Of a stretch of DNA of 64,000 nucleotides, positions 1 to 7,971 are shown one piece after another. The stretch's first letter is position 1. Every line of letters starts with the position of its first letter. Under the pieces are notes generated by a model that saw only the letters and a list, made by a program, of their open reading frames with translations, made no database searches and was not told where the DNA came from. Both the position numbers and the translations under genes were made by a program. The DNA comes from Gellertiella hungarica (GTDB taxonomy: Bacteria > Pseudomonadota > Alphaproteobacteria > Rhizobiales > Rhizobiaceae), in contig NZ_JACIEZ010000001.1 in the NCBI RefSeq assembly GCF_014197145.1, positions 496,001 to 560,000 of the forward strand. The letters run 5' to 3'.

Positions 1-625
1 TGCGCCGCACGAAGCCCGCGGCCGCATAGGTGCCGAAGGTGCCGCCGGGGCGTGTATGGGCGAAAACCTCGGCCATCAGCTCCGCAGACCACATTTCCGC
101 GTTCCGCGCAGGGGCGAAGCCATCCAGATACCAGGCGTCGAAGAGGCGGGTTTCTGCCCTCACACCGTCAAGCGCCTTGCCGCAGACGACGCGCAGGCGG
201 GTCTGTGCATCGAGGTCCAGCGAGACGATGCCCTTCGGCCGGTCGGGCCAGACTTCTGTGAGTGCCCGTCGCTCCCCGTCGATCTCCGGCCAGCGCGCGA
301 GCGCCCGGTCGATATCGCTGCGCTGCATCGGGAAGAGCTCGAAGGATGTGAAGGTCAGATGTCCGCCCTTCGCGCGCGTTTCCTTCCACTGGCGCCATGT
401 CTCGCAGAAATTCAGCGCCGTCCCGAAGCCGAGTTCGCCGATCTCGAAGGCGCCGGCAGTCTGCCAGCGGCCGGGCAGGGCATTTCCGGCAAGGAAAACG
501 TGGCCGCATTCCAGGCGCCCGTCGGTCTGGCAATAAAAGTGATCGCCAAAGGCTTCGCTATAGGGCATATCGCCCTCGCGCCACTCGAGGCGCTCTTCTT
601 CCATTCCGGCAGGGGTCTCGCTCAT
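1..625 (-). CDS. mnmD: MnmD-like tRNA methyltransferase (partial, C-terminus cut by window edge)
   Basis: About 208 codons are visible, reading leftward from ATG 625-623. The protein carries the hallmarks of the methyltransferase half of MnmC: a SAM-binding GELGFGTALNF segment, the DAWYLDGFAPARNAEMW segment and a GGTFGTYAAAGFVRR segment. Members of this family methylate nm5(s2)U34 in the anticodon of certain tRNAs. The start codon overlaps that of the divergent FAD oxidoreductase (ATG at 624), so the two start codons share bases. An alternative start at codon 8 (position 604) would remove that overlap. The C-terminus lies outside the window. Confidence 0.85.
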   Translation of the reverse strand, partial: MSETPAGMEEERLEWREGDMPYSEAFGDHFYCQTDGRLECGHVFLAGNALPGRWQTAGAFEIGELGFGTALNFCETWRQWKETRAKGGHLTFTSFELFPMQRSDIDRALARWPEIDGERRALTEVWPDRPKGIVSLDLDAQTRLRVVCGKALDGVRAETRLFDAWYLDGFAPARNAEMWSAELMAEVFAHTRPGGTFGTYAAAGFVRR

Positions 626-1835
626 GGGCACAGGCGATAATCCGGCGGCGGCGATGCGTCAATCGCCGTCTGGCACAAGGGCGGATCTTCTCGTCGTCGG
701 CGGCGGCATCATGGGCCTCTGGGCGGCCGTTCACGCGCGCAGGTCCGGCCTTTCGGTGCTGCTGGTGGAGGAGGGGCGGATCGGCGGCGGCGCCAGCGGC
801 GGTCTGCTGGGCGCGCTGATGCCCCACACGCCGGACCGGTGGAATGCGAAGAAACAGTTCCAGTTCGACGCCCTTCTGGCCCTGGAGGCGGAAGTGGCGC
901 GCCTGGAGGCGGAAACCGGCCATTCCACCGGCTATTGCCGTGCCGGGCGGCTGATACCGCTTCCGAAACCTCATCTGCGCGACATGGCGCGCCAGCACGA
1001 AGCCGACGCTGCCCGCCACTGGCTGGCAGACGGGCGCCGCTTCCATTGGCATGTCCGCGAGGCGAGCGAGGCGGGGGAGCGCCTCTCGGGCGGCGATCTC
1101 GCCTGTGGTTTTGTCGAGGATACCTTCGCGGCCCGGATCGATCCGCGACGCTTTGCGGGCGCGCTCCGCGCCCTGCTCGAAAGAGATAACGAGGTCTCGC
1201 TTCTGGAAGGCAGGGGTGTTTCGGCGCTCGATCCCTCTCTGGGAACTGCCCGGCTTTCCTGCGGTCTCCAGGTGGCCTTCGGCCATGCGGTCATCGCTGC
1301 CGGTCATCTGTCCGGGCGCCTCGTCGAGCCTCTGGTCGGCCCCTTCCGCAAGCCGCTCGTGGTGCCGGTCAAGGGGCAGTCGGCGCTCCTCGCCGCCGAT
1401 CTCGGTGCTGATGCGCCGGTTATCTACCGCGACGGGCTCTATGTGGTACCGCACGAGGGCGGGCGCGTAGCGATCGGCAGCACCAGCGAGAACCGCTTCG
1501 ACGAACCGTTCGCCACCGATGCTCAGCTCGACGCGCTGATCGATGCCGCGCGGGCGCTGGTTCCGCAGCTTCGGTCCGCCGCGGTGATGGAGCGCTGGGC
1601 CGGTCTCAGGCCGAAGGCGACCGGGCGCGATCCTCTCGCGGGGCCACTTCCCGGGATCGACCGCGTCAGCATGCTGACCGGCGGTTTCAAGGTCAGCTTC
1701 GGCATCGCGCATGCGGTGGCCGAGGCGGTGGTGGCAACGATGGTGGCTTCCGCAAGCGAGACGGGTCTGCCGGAGAGTTTTTCACCCGCAAGCCATCTGC
1801 GGGAGGCAGGTTCTCCCGCATATCCAGCCGGTTGA
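624..1835 (+). CDS. FAD-dependent oxidoreductase, MnmC C-terminal-half-like (DAO family)
   Basis: A 403-residue protein with an N-terminal dinucleotide-binding GGGIMG motif at about residues 26-31 and a DAO-type FAD fold continuing to a C-terminal GGFKVSFGIAHAVAE segment. ATG 624 has an AGGGG ribosome binding site just upstream; ATG 654 is a later alternative. The gene is divergent from and touches the MnmD-like gene. In gammaproteobacteria the same two activities are fused in MnmC, where the FAD domain removes carboxymethyl from cmnm5U34. That this protein does so is inferred from the neighbour and general fold; glycine-oxidase-like amine oxidation is the alternative. Confidence 0.75.
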   Translation: MGTGDNPAAAMRQSPSGTRADLLVVGGGIMGLWAAVHARRSGLSVLLVEEGRIGGGASGGLLGALMPHTPDRWNAKKQFQFDALLALEAEVARLEAETGHSTGYCRAGRLIPLPKPHLRDMARQHEADAARHWLADGRRFHWHVREASEAGERLSGGDLACGFVEDTFAARIDPRRFAGALRALLERDNEVSLLEGRGVSALDPSLGTARLSCGLQVAFGHAVIAAGHLSGRLVEPLVGPFRKPLVVPVKGQSALLAADLGADAPVIYRDGLYVVPHEGGRVAIGSTSENRFDEPFATDAQLDALIDAARALVPQLRSAAVMERWAGLRPKATGRDPLAGPLPGIDRVSMLTGGFKVSFGIAHAVAEAVVATMVASASETGLPESFSPASHLREAGSPAYPAG

Positions 1836-1927
1836 GCCCCGATTGTCCCCGGTTTCGTTCGGGGTCCGCTCTCGACAATCGGCTTCGGAATGATACCGTC
1901 AGGGCATCGATATTCAGAAGGTGCCCT

Positions 1928-2854
1928 ATGGATTTTTCTAACTATCCCCGCGATATGCGCGGCTATGGCCGGGACATGCCCGACGCGAAATGGCCGGGCG
2001 GCGCCCGCGTGGCCGTGCAGTTCGTCGTCAACTACGAGGAAGGCGGCGAAAACAACATCATCCACGGCGATGCGGCTTCGGAAGCCTTTCTTTCGGAGAT
2101 CGTCGGTGCCCAGCCCTGGCCCGGCCAGCGGCATTTCAACATGGAATCGATCTACGAATACGGGTCGCGCGCCGGCTTCTGGCGCCTGTGGCGGCTGTTT
2201 CAGGAAAAGCAGATTCCGGCCACCGTCTATGCGGTTGCGACCGCCATTGCCCGCAGCCCCGATGCCATCGAGGGCATGAAGGAGGCCGGCTGGGAAATCG
2301 CCTCGCACGGCTACAAGTGGATCGACTACAAGGATTACACTTACGAGGCGGAGAAGGAGCATTTCCGCCTGGCCATGGAGCTGCACGAAAAGGTGACGGG
2401 GGAGCGCCCGCTCGGCTGGTATACGGGCCGCGCCTCCATGCATACGGAGCGCCTGGCCATGGAAGACGGCGGGCTTCTCTATTCCTCCGACAGCTATGCG
2501 GACGACCTGCCCTACTGGATCAAGGGGAAGACGCCCGACAAGCCGCACCTCATCATTCCCTACACGCTCGATGCCAATGACATGCGATTTGCGACCGCGC
2601 AGGGCTTCAATACCGGATCGCATTTCGAGGACTACCTCAAGGACAGCTTCGATGCGCTCTATCAGGAGGGTGTCGAAGGCAAGCCCAAGATGATGTCGAT
2701 CGGCCTCCATTGCCGGCTCGTGGGCCGTCCGGGCCGCATCCAGGGCCTGCGCCGCTTCATCGACTACATCCAGAGCCACGAGAAGGTGTGGATTCCCCGC
2801 CGCGTCGACATCGCCCGCCACTGGCACGCCCATCACAAGCCGGAGACGCTGTAA
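1928..2854 (+). CDS. puuE: allantoinase PuuE (polysaccharide-deacetylase-type)
   Basis: A 308-residue protein, the usual PuuE length, with the family N-terminus (NYPRDMRGYGRDMPDAKWPGG) and a NodB-like deacetylase fold. PuuE opens the hydantoin ring of allantoin to give allantoate and is unrelated to the amidohydrolase-type allantoinase. An AGAAGGTG ribosome binding site precedes ATG 1928. The stop codon overlaps the ATG of uraD by one base (TAATG), which suggests translational coupling. It is the first gene of a four-gene cluster puuE-uraD-allA-uraH. Confidence 0.93.
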   Translation: MDFSNYPRDMRGYGRDMPDAKWPGGARVAVQFVVNYEEGGENNIIHGDAASEAFLSEIVGAQPWPGQRHFNMESIYEYGSRAGFWRLWRLFQEKQIPATVYAVATAIARSPDAIEGMKEAGWEIASHGYKWIDYKDYTYEAEKEHFRLAMELHEKVTGERPLGWYTGRASMHTERLAMEDGGLLYSSDSYADDLPYWIKGKTPDKPHLIIPYTLDANDMRFATAQGFNTGSHFEDYLKDSFDALYQEGVEGKPKMMSIGLHCRLVGRPGRIQGLRRFIDYIQSHEKVWIPRRVDIARHWHAHHKPETL

Positions 2855-3351
2855 TGATCGGTCGCAAGGAGTTCGTGGATCGCTTCGGCGGCATCGTCGA
2901 GCATTCTCCCTTCATCGCGGAACGCGCCTTCGATGCCGGGACGGTCACCGAACCGCTGACGGCGGCCAGCGTTCATGCGGCACTTGTCGGGGCGTTCCGG
3001 GCTGCAAGCCACGAGGAACGCCTCGGCGTGCTGCGCGCCCATCCCGACCTTGCCGGACGCCTGGCGATTGCCGGCGAATTGACCGAGGACTCGAAGAAGG
3101 AACAGGCCGGTGCCGGCCTCGACCGGCTGACGCCCGAGGAGCACCGTCGCTTCACCGAACTCAACGATGCCTATCAGGCGCGCTTCGGCTTTCCCTTCAT
3201 CATCGCGGTCAAGGGTCTCGATCGCCACGACATTCTCACGGCCTTCGAAAAGCGGGTCGGCAACACGCAGGAAGAGGAATTCGCCACCGCCTGCGCGCAG
3301 GTGGAGCGGATCGTCCGGCTGCGCCTGGACGCTCTTCTGCCGGAGGCATGA
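2854..3351 (+). CDS. uraD: 2-oxo-4-hydroxy-4-carboxy-5-ureidoimidazoline (OHCU) decarboxylase
   Basis: A 165-residue UraD-family protein. The LRAHPDLAGRLA segment contains the catalytic histidine of OHCU decarboxylases, and the C-terminal half has the typical FGFPFIIAVKGLDRHDIL segment. The enzyme converts OHCU to S-(+)-allantoin, the last step of urate oxidation. The gene overlaps the puuE stop by one base and the allA start by four bases, so all are probably translated from one mRNA. Confidence 0.93.
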   Translation: MIGRKEFVDRFGGIVEHSPFIAERAFDAGTVTEPLTAASVHAALVGAFRAASHEERLGVLRAHPDLAGRLAIAGELTEDSKKEQAGAGLDRLTPEEHRRFTELNDAYQARFGFPFIIAVKGLDRHDILTAFEKRVGNTQEEEFATACAQVERIVRLRLDALLPEA

Positions 3352-3851
3352 TGAGCGAGCGGCTTGCGATCGAACCCCTGACCCGCGAGGCATTCGCGCC
3401 CTTCGGCGACGTCATCGAATGCCGTGCCGACAGCATCCGCATGATCAACGGCGGCACGACGGAACGTCACCATGCGCTGGCGCGGCCGGAGGTGGTCGGC
3501 GAAGGCGCTTCGGTGATCCTCAACATCTTCCGGGGACAGCCGCGCCGCTTTCCCTACAGCCTCGACATGATGGAGCGGCATCCGCTCGGCAGCCAGAGCT
3601 TTTCCCCGCTCTCCGGCAGGCCCTATCTCGTGGTCGTCTCGCCTGACGAGGATGGACGTCCCGGACGTCCCCGGGTGTTCCTGGCCGGCGCGCATCAGGG
3701 CGTGAACTATCACCGCAATGTCTGGCACCATCCGCTGATGGCGCTCGGGACGGTCTGCGACTTCCTGATTGCGGACCGCGAAGGCCCCGGCAACAATCTC
3801 GAAGAGTTCTTCTTCGACAACCCCTATGAAATCGAGGAGCCGACCCCATGA
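3348..3851 (+). CDS. allA: ureidoglycolate lyase AllA
   Basis: A 167-residue protein matching the AllA/ureidoglycolate lyase family, with an [18 protein letters not shown]-terminus and a [20 protein letters not shown] segment carrying histidines of the cupin-like barrel. The enzyme splits ureidoglycolate to glyoxylate and urea. The start is ATG 3348, or the adjacent ATG 3351; both lie at the uraD stop. The end overlaps the uraH start (ATGA). Confidence 0.92.
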   Translation: MMSERLAIEPLTREAFAPFGDVIECRADSIRMINGGTTERHHALARPEVVGEGASVILNIFRGQPRRFPYSLDMMERHPLGSQSFSPLSGRPYLVVVSPDEDGRPGRPRVFLAGAHQGVNYHRNVWHHPLMALGTVCDFLIADREGPGNNLEEFFFDNPYEIEEPTP

Positions 3852-4204
3852 CCGGCCTGACCACCCATGTGCTCGACACCGCGCTCGGCAAGCCTGCCGA
3901 GGGACTGGAGATCGATCTCTACCGGCTGCACGGCGACCAGCGCGAGAAGATCCGCACCGTCGCCACCAATTCCGACGGCCGCGTCGATGGGGGTCCGATC
4001 CTGATCGGTGACAGCTTCCTCGTCGGCGAATACGAGCTTGTGTTCAAGGCAGGAGACTATCTCCGCCGGCTGGGAACGCGGCTCACCGATCCGCCATTCC
4101 TCGACGTGATCCCCATCCGTTTCGGAATCTCGGACACGACGGCCCACTACCACGTGCCCCTGCTGCTCTCGCCCTATGGGTATTCCACCTACAGGGGGAG
4201 CTGA
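3848..4204 (+). CDS. uraH: 5-hydroxyisourate hydrolase (transthyretin-like)
   Basis: A 118-residue transthyretin-related protein. It has the family N-terminus with [12 protein letters not shown] (His7), an ATNSDGR segment and the diagnostic C-terminal YRGS tetrapeptide (residues 115-118). It hydrolyses 5-hydroxyisourate, the product of PuuD, to OHCU, the substrate of UraD. It overlaps the allA stop by four bases and ends the cluster. No signal peptide is seen, so it should be cytoplasmic. Confidence 0.95.
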   Translation: MTGLTTHVLDTALGKPAEGLEIDLYRLHGDQREKIRTVATNSDGRVDGGPILIGDSFLVGEYELVFKAGDYLRRLGTRLTDPPFLDVIPIRFGISDTTAHYHVPLLLSPYGYSTYRGS

Positions 4205-4224
4205 CGGCTTGAAGAGTGGTTACT

Positions 4225-4242
4225 TGTACGATATGTTGTACA
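4225..4242. promoter_or_regulatory. candidate YefM/YefM-YoeB operator (TGTAC palindrome)
   Basis: TGTAC (4225-4229) and GTACA (4238-4242) form an inverted repeat 19-36 bases upstream of the yefM start, and the second half reads TGTACA. YefM operators in E. coli contain TGTACA cores, so this is a plausible autoregulatory site. The assignment rests on sequence and position only. Confidence 0.6.
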
Positions 4243-4260
4243 GGTTAAATGGAGGTATCC

Positions 4261-4515
4261 ATGCAGTCGGTCAATTTTTCAAAGGCACGGGAAGAACTGG
4301 CGAGCCTTCTGGATACGGTGACGCGTGACCGCGTGCCGGTCGAGATCACCCGACGCGACAAGTCCTCCGTCATCATGGTCGACAAGGATGAATATGAAGG
4401 CATGCTGGAAACGCTCCACCTGCTTTCGTCTCCCGCCAATGCCCGGCACCTGCTGGATGCGGTTGCCGATATCGCTGCCAATCGCAATCTCGTCAGCCAC
4501 GATCCTGTTGAGTAA
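4261..4515 (+). CDS. yefM: type II antitoxin YefM (Phd/YefM family)
   Basis: An 84-residue antitoxin starting MQSVNFSKAREELASLLD, with the family's ITRRDKSSVIMVDKDEYEGMLETLHLL core. ATG 4261 is preferred over ATG 4249 because GGAGGT at 4251-4256 sits five bases before it. YefM binds and neutralises the RNase YoeB through its C-terminus and represses the operon through its N-terminus. The yoeB gene begins five bases after the stop. The pair sits inside the purine-degradation region and has no evident functional link to it. Confidence 0.93.
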   Translation: MQSVNFSKAREELASLLDTVTRDRVPVEITRRDKSSVIMVDKDEYEGMLETLHLLSSPANARHLLDAVADIAANRNLVSHDPVE

Positions 4516-4520
4516 ACGGG

Positions 4521-4787
4521 ATGAAGCTGCAGTGGGCTCCCACGGTTTGGGAAGACTATGTCTATTGGCAGCAGACAGACATGAAGGTGGTTGCCCGCAT
4601 CAATGAACTGTTGCGCGATGCGATGCGCCATCCCTTCGAGGGCATCGGCAAGCCTGAGCCGCTCAAAGGCCAATTGCGCGGCTTCTGGTCACGACGGATC
4701 ACGCAGGAGCATAGGCTGGTTTATACGGTTCGCGGCACGGGCGCAGACGCCGTGCTGATTGTCGCCCAGTGCCGCTACCATTATTGA
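4521..4787 (+). CDS. yoeB: type II toxin YoeB, ribosome-dependent mRNA interferase
   Basis: An 88-residue protein that aligns closely with E. coli YoeB over its whole length. It retains the catalytic residues Glu46 (KPEP), Arg65 (EHRLVY) and the C-terminal RYHY with His87-Tyr88. YoeB cleaves mRNA in the ribosomal A site and is held inactive by YefM. The intact catalytic set suggests a working toxin. The gene converges on guaD. Confidence 0.95.
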   Translation: MKLQWAPTVWEDYVYWQQTDMKVVARINELLRDAMRHPFEGIGKPEPLKGQLRGFWSRRITQEHRLVYTVRGTGADAVLIVAQCRYHY

Positions 4788-4803
4788 ATGCGAACAGGAG
4801 CGT

Positions 4804-4820
4804 GTCATCGGTCCGATGAC
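4804..4820. repeat. 17-bp palindrome between yoeB and guaD
   Basis: GTCATCGG and CCGATGAC are exact reverse complements separated by one T. A one-base loop is too tight for an RNA hairpin of all eight pairs, so a DNA-binding site or a shortened hairpin acting between the two convergent genes are both possible. Function is unknown. Confidence 0.4.
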
Positions 4821-4839
4821 CGGCCTCCGCGCCCGGCGT

Positions 4840-6159
4840 TCAGCCGGCAATGCCGATTGTCGATTTCGAAGCCTTTCCTGCCACATAGGTTTCCACCACC
4901 GAACGGTCGTCGCCGAGTGTCTGGAGCAGGAAGAGCTCTTCCGAGAGCGTGGAGACCGCCTCCATCTTCAGCGCCATGGCAGGTGTGGCTGCGGCATTGA
5001 GGACGACGAGGTCGGCGTCCGTGCCCGGTTCCAGCGTGCCGATCCGGTCGGAGAGGGAGAGGGCCTCCGCATTGCCGAGGGTCGCGAAGTAGAAGCTTTC
5101 GAAGGGGTTGAGGCGCTCGCCCAGCAGCTGCTGGATCTTGTAGGCCTCGTCCAGCGTGCGCAGCATGGAATAGCTGGTGCCGCCGCCGATATCGGTTGCA
5201 AAGGCGACGCGCACCGGCTTTTCGCGCTGCGTCAGGCGGCGGAGGGGAAAGAGGCCGGAGCCGAGGAAAAGGTTCGACGTCGGGCAGTGAACGGCGACCG
5301 AACCGCTCTCGCTCATCACGTCCGCCTCCCGGTCGGAGAGATGGATGCAGTGGCCGAAAAGGCTCTTCGGCCCCAGCAGGCCATAGCGGTCGTAGATATC
5401 GGTGTAGTCCTTCGCGTCGGGATAGAGCGAGCAGGTGAACTCGATCTCTTCGCGGTTCTCGGAAAGATGGGTCTGGACGTGGAGGTCCGGATATTCGCGG
5501 GCAAGCGCGCCCGAAGCCTCCATCTGCTCCGGCGTGGACGTGATGGCAAAGCGCGGCGTGATCGCCACATGGTTGCGACCCTTGCCGTGCCAGTCCGAGA
5601 TCACCTGCTTCGTGTCGTCGTAGCCGGATCGGGCGGTATCGCGCAGGGCCTCGGGCGCGTTGCGGTCCATCATCACCTTGCCGGCGATCATCCGCATGTT
5701 GCGCTTCAGGCTCTCGGCGAAGAAGGCATCGGCGGAGGCCTTGTGCACCGAGCAATTGGCAACCGCCGTCGTCGTGCCATGCCGCAGCATCTCGTCGAAG
5801 AAACGCACCGCAATGCGCGCGCCATGGGCGGGATCGGCGAAGCGCTGCTCCTCGATGAAGGTATAGGTGTTCAGCCATTCCAGCAGGTTGGCGGCATAGG
5901 AGCCGATCACCTGCATTTGCGGAAAATGAAGATGGGTGTCGATGAAGCCGGGCAGGATCAGGTGCGGGCGGTGATCCACCTCCGGCACGCCGTCTTCCGC
6001 TTCCTCGATCACCTCGCCATAGCTGCCGGATGCCCGGATCGTGCCGTCGACGACGAGAACCGCCCCGTCAGGCTCGTAAGAGTAGCTCGCCGCATCGTCC
6101 CGCGAGAGCGGCGCCCGCTTGAAGGAGAGAAGGCGCCCACGGATCAGCAGCGAGGTCAT
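4840..6159 (-). CDS. guaD: guanine deaminase
   Basis: A 439-residue amidohydrolase-superfamily protein beginning MTSLLIRGRLLSF. It shows the metal-binding [12 protein letters not shown] motif, HVQTHLSEN, HCIHLSD, the guanine-deaminase HCPTSNLFLGSG segment and a late ATDIGGGTS aspartate motif. It hydrolyses guanine to xanthine and ammonia, feeding XdhABC. The ATG overlaps the stop of puuD (ATGA), so the two should be co-transcribed and coupled. An in-frame reading extends further upstream but lies inside puuD and is not credible as coding. Confidence 0.94.
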   Translation of the reverse strand: MTSLLIRGRLLSFKRAPLSRDDAASYSYEPDGAVLVVDGTIRASGSYGEVIEEAEDGVPEVDHRPHLILPGFIDTHLHFPQMQVIGSYAANLLEWLNTYTFIEEQRFADPAHGARIAVRFFDEMLRHGTTTAVANCSVHKASADAFFAESLKRNMRMIAGKVMMDRNAPEALRDTARSGYDDTKQVISDWHGKGRNHVAITPRFAITSTPEQMEASGALAREYPDLHVQTHLSENREEIEFTCSLYPDAKDYTDIYDRYGLLGPKSLFGHCIHLSDREADVMSESGSVAVHCPTSNLFLGSGLFPLRRLTQREKPVRVAFATDIGGGTSYSMLRTLDEAYKIQQLLGERLNPFESFYFATLGNAEALSLSDRIGTLEPGTDADLVVLNAAATPAMALKMEAVSTLSEELFLLQTLGDDRSVVETYVAGKASKSTIGIAG

Positions 6160-7397
6160 TGGGTCTTCTCCCCGGAAACGGCGGTTTCGTACCAGGCGAC
6201 GATCAGCCGGCGCTCCTCGGGGGTCAGGTCGGTGACGTTGCCCGGCGGCATGGCGTGGCTGCGGCCGGCCTGAAGATAGATTTCGCGGGCATGGGAGGCG
6301 ATCTCCGCCTCGCTCTCGAGCTTGACCTGCTTCGGCGGTCGGGCAAGCCCTTCCCATACGGGCTCTGCCGCATGGCACATGGAGCAGCGGGCCGAGACGG
6401 TTTCGACCACGGCGCCGAAATGCTGGTTGGAGGCAAAGCGCTGGAAGACAGGAGCGGCTGCGGCATTCTCCTCACCGCCGGTCAGGGCCTTCGGCACGGT
6501 CGAAAGCCACATGATGACGATGAAGATCAGAAGCGTCACGATCCATGTCCAGGTGGGGCGCCCCTTGCGGGCATGGGTGGTGTTGAACCAGTGCCGGATC
6601 GTCACGCCCATCAGGAAGACGAGCGCGGCGATCACCCAGTTGAACTCCGTGGCAAATGCCAGCGGATAGTGGTTCGACAGCATGAAGAAGATGACCGGCA
6701 GGGTCAGGTAGTTGTTGTGCAGCGAGCGCTGTTTGGCAATCACGCCATATTTCGGGTCTGGCGTGCGCCCGGCGATCAGGTCCGCCACGACGATCTTCTG
6801 GTTGGGGATGATGATGAAGAACACGTTGGCGGACATGATCGTCGCGGTAAATGCGCCAAGATGCAGGAAGGCGGCGCGACCGGTGAAGACCTGCGTATAG
6901 CCCCAGGCCATGGCGACGAGCGCCACATAGAGAACGGCCATCAGGCCCCAGATGTTCTTGCCGAGAGGCGACTTGCAGAGCTGGTCATAGATGATCCAGC
7001 CGATGGCGAGCGAGGCCATGGAAAGGCCGATGGCCTGCCACTGGGTAAGATCCAGAACGTGCCGGTCGATGAGGAACAGGTCCGCCCCGCCGTAATAGAC
7101 CACGGCCAGCATGGCGAAGCCGGAAAGCCAGGTCATGTAGCTTTCCCACTTGAACCACGTCAGGTGCTCCGGCATCTGCGCGGGCGCCACCAGATATTTC
7201 TGGATGTGATAGAAACCGCCCCCGTGAACCTGCCACTCCTCGCCATAGGCCCCCACGGGCAGATGATCCCGCTTCACGAGACCGAGATCCAGCGCGATGA
7301 AATAGAAGGATGAGCCGATCCAGGCGATAGCGGTCACGACATGGAGCCAGCGCACCGCAAAGGCAAGCCATTCCCACGCTATGGCATATTCGTACAT
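6156..7397 (-). CDS. puuD: membrane urate oxidase PuuD with C-terminal cytochrome c domain
   Basis: A 413-residue protein from ATG 7397, which has an AGGGGG ribosome binding site. The N-terminal ~320 residues contain about eight hydrophobic segments and the family MYEYAIAWEWLAFAVRWLHV opening. The C-terminus is a cytochrome c domain with CSMCH (338-342) and a probable axial Met383 in HAMPPGN. PuuD is the membrane-bound, cytochrome-linked urate oxidase (urate hydroxylase) that makes 5-hydroxyisourate. It explains the absence of a soluble uricase or HpxO here. It overlaps guaD by four bases. Confidence 0.93.
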   Translation of the reverse strand: MYEYAIAWEWLAFAVRWLHVVTAIAWIGSSFYFIALDLGLVKRDHLPVGAYGEEWQVHGGGFYHIQKYLVAPAQMPEHLTWFKWESYMTWLSGFAMLAVVYYGGADLFLIDRHVLDLTQWQAIGLSMASLAIGWIIYDQLCKSPLGKNIWGLMAVLYVALVAMAWGYTQVFTGRAAFLHLGAFTATIMSANVFFIIIPNQKIVVADLIAGRTPDPKYGVIAKQRSLHNNYLTLPVIFFMLSNHYPLAFATEFNWVIAALVFLMGVTIRHWFNTTHARKGRPTWTWIVTLLIFIVIMWLSTVPKALTGGEENAAAAPVFQRFASNQHFGAVVETVSARCSMCHAAEPVWEGLARPPKQVKLESEAEIASHAREIYLQAGRSHAMPPGNVTDLTPEERRLIVAWYETAVSGEKTQ

Positions 7398-7538
7398 CCG
7401 GTCCCCCTGCATTCGCTGTTTTCGCTTCAAACTGCGCAAAAAGCAGCCGAAAGGGAAGGGGGAAGCATGGGAAACATGGGGATGGCAGCCCCGGGGGCGC
7501 TGGCTCTGCCTCTAAATTCAATCGTGGCAGGGCCGTTT

Positions 7539-7874
7539 CTAGAGATAGAGCGTCCGCGTGCCGAACGGCGCTTGCGCATCGAATCCCTCGCTGGAGGGCG
7601 CAAGAAGCCGTGCCTGTTCCTCGGCGGCCCTCGCCTGCGCGTTGCCGTCTCCGGATGCATCCCGCCTGGTCTTCAGCTCCTCGATCTGCCTTTCCAGCAT
7701 GTCAATCTCGGCCTGGAGTGCGGCTTTCTCCGGTTCCGACCTCGCCCTGGCGAGGGCGCTGCGCTTGGCTGACAGCGCGGACTGCAGATCGGCAAGCCGG
7801 CTGCCTTCCGAAGAGGATACGCCGGCCCCGGACGCGGAAAGGGAAACGGCGGTGGCACCTGTAACACTGCTCAT
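7539..7874 (-). CDS. small coiled-coil protein of unknown function
   Basis: A 111-residue protein not firmly recognised. Residues ~25-70 are a heptad-rich, highly charged helix (LADLQSALSAKRSALARAR and on to EIDMLERQIEELKTRR), followed by an Ala/Gln-rich tail. The start at 7874 has an AAGGGG ribosome binding site seven bases upstream, which supports real translation. General layout recalls FlxA-like proteins, but that comparison is weak. It stands alone between puuD and the LysR gene. Confidence 0.6.
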   Translation of the reverse strand: MSSVTGATAVSLSASGAGVSSSEGSRLADLQSALSAKRSALARARSEPEKAALQAEIDMLERQIEELKTRRDASGDGNAQARAAEEQARLLAPSSEGFDAQAPFGTRTLYL

Positions 7875-7971
7875 GAAATTCCCCTTAAAATATCTAAATT
7901 AGGAAATCATATTTTACCGCCATGAACAAAAGGTAAATGCAACGGGCCGTTCGCGCGACTGTTGCACCTGT

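Noticed and set aside
4759-6273. A 504-codon open frame antisense to guaD
   Set aside because: The translated product is His/Arg/Gly-rich without motifs, and guaD is clear on the opposite strand.
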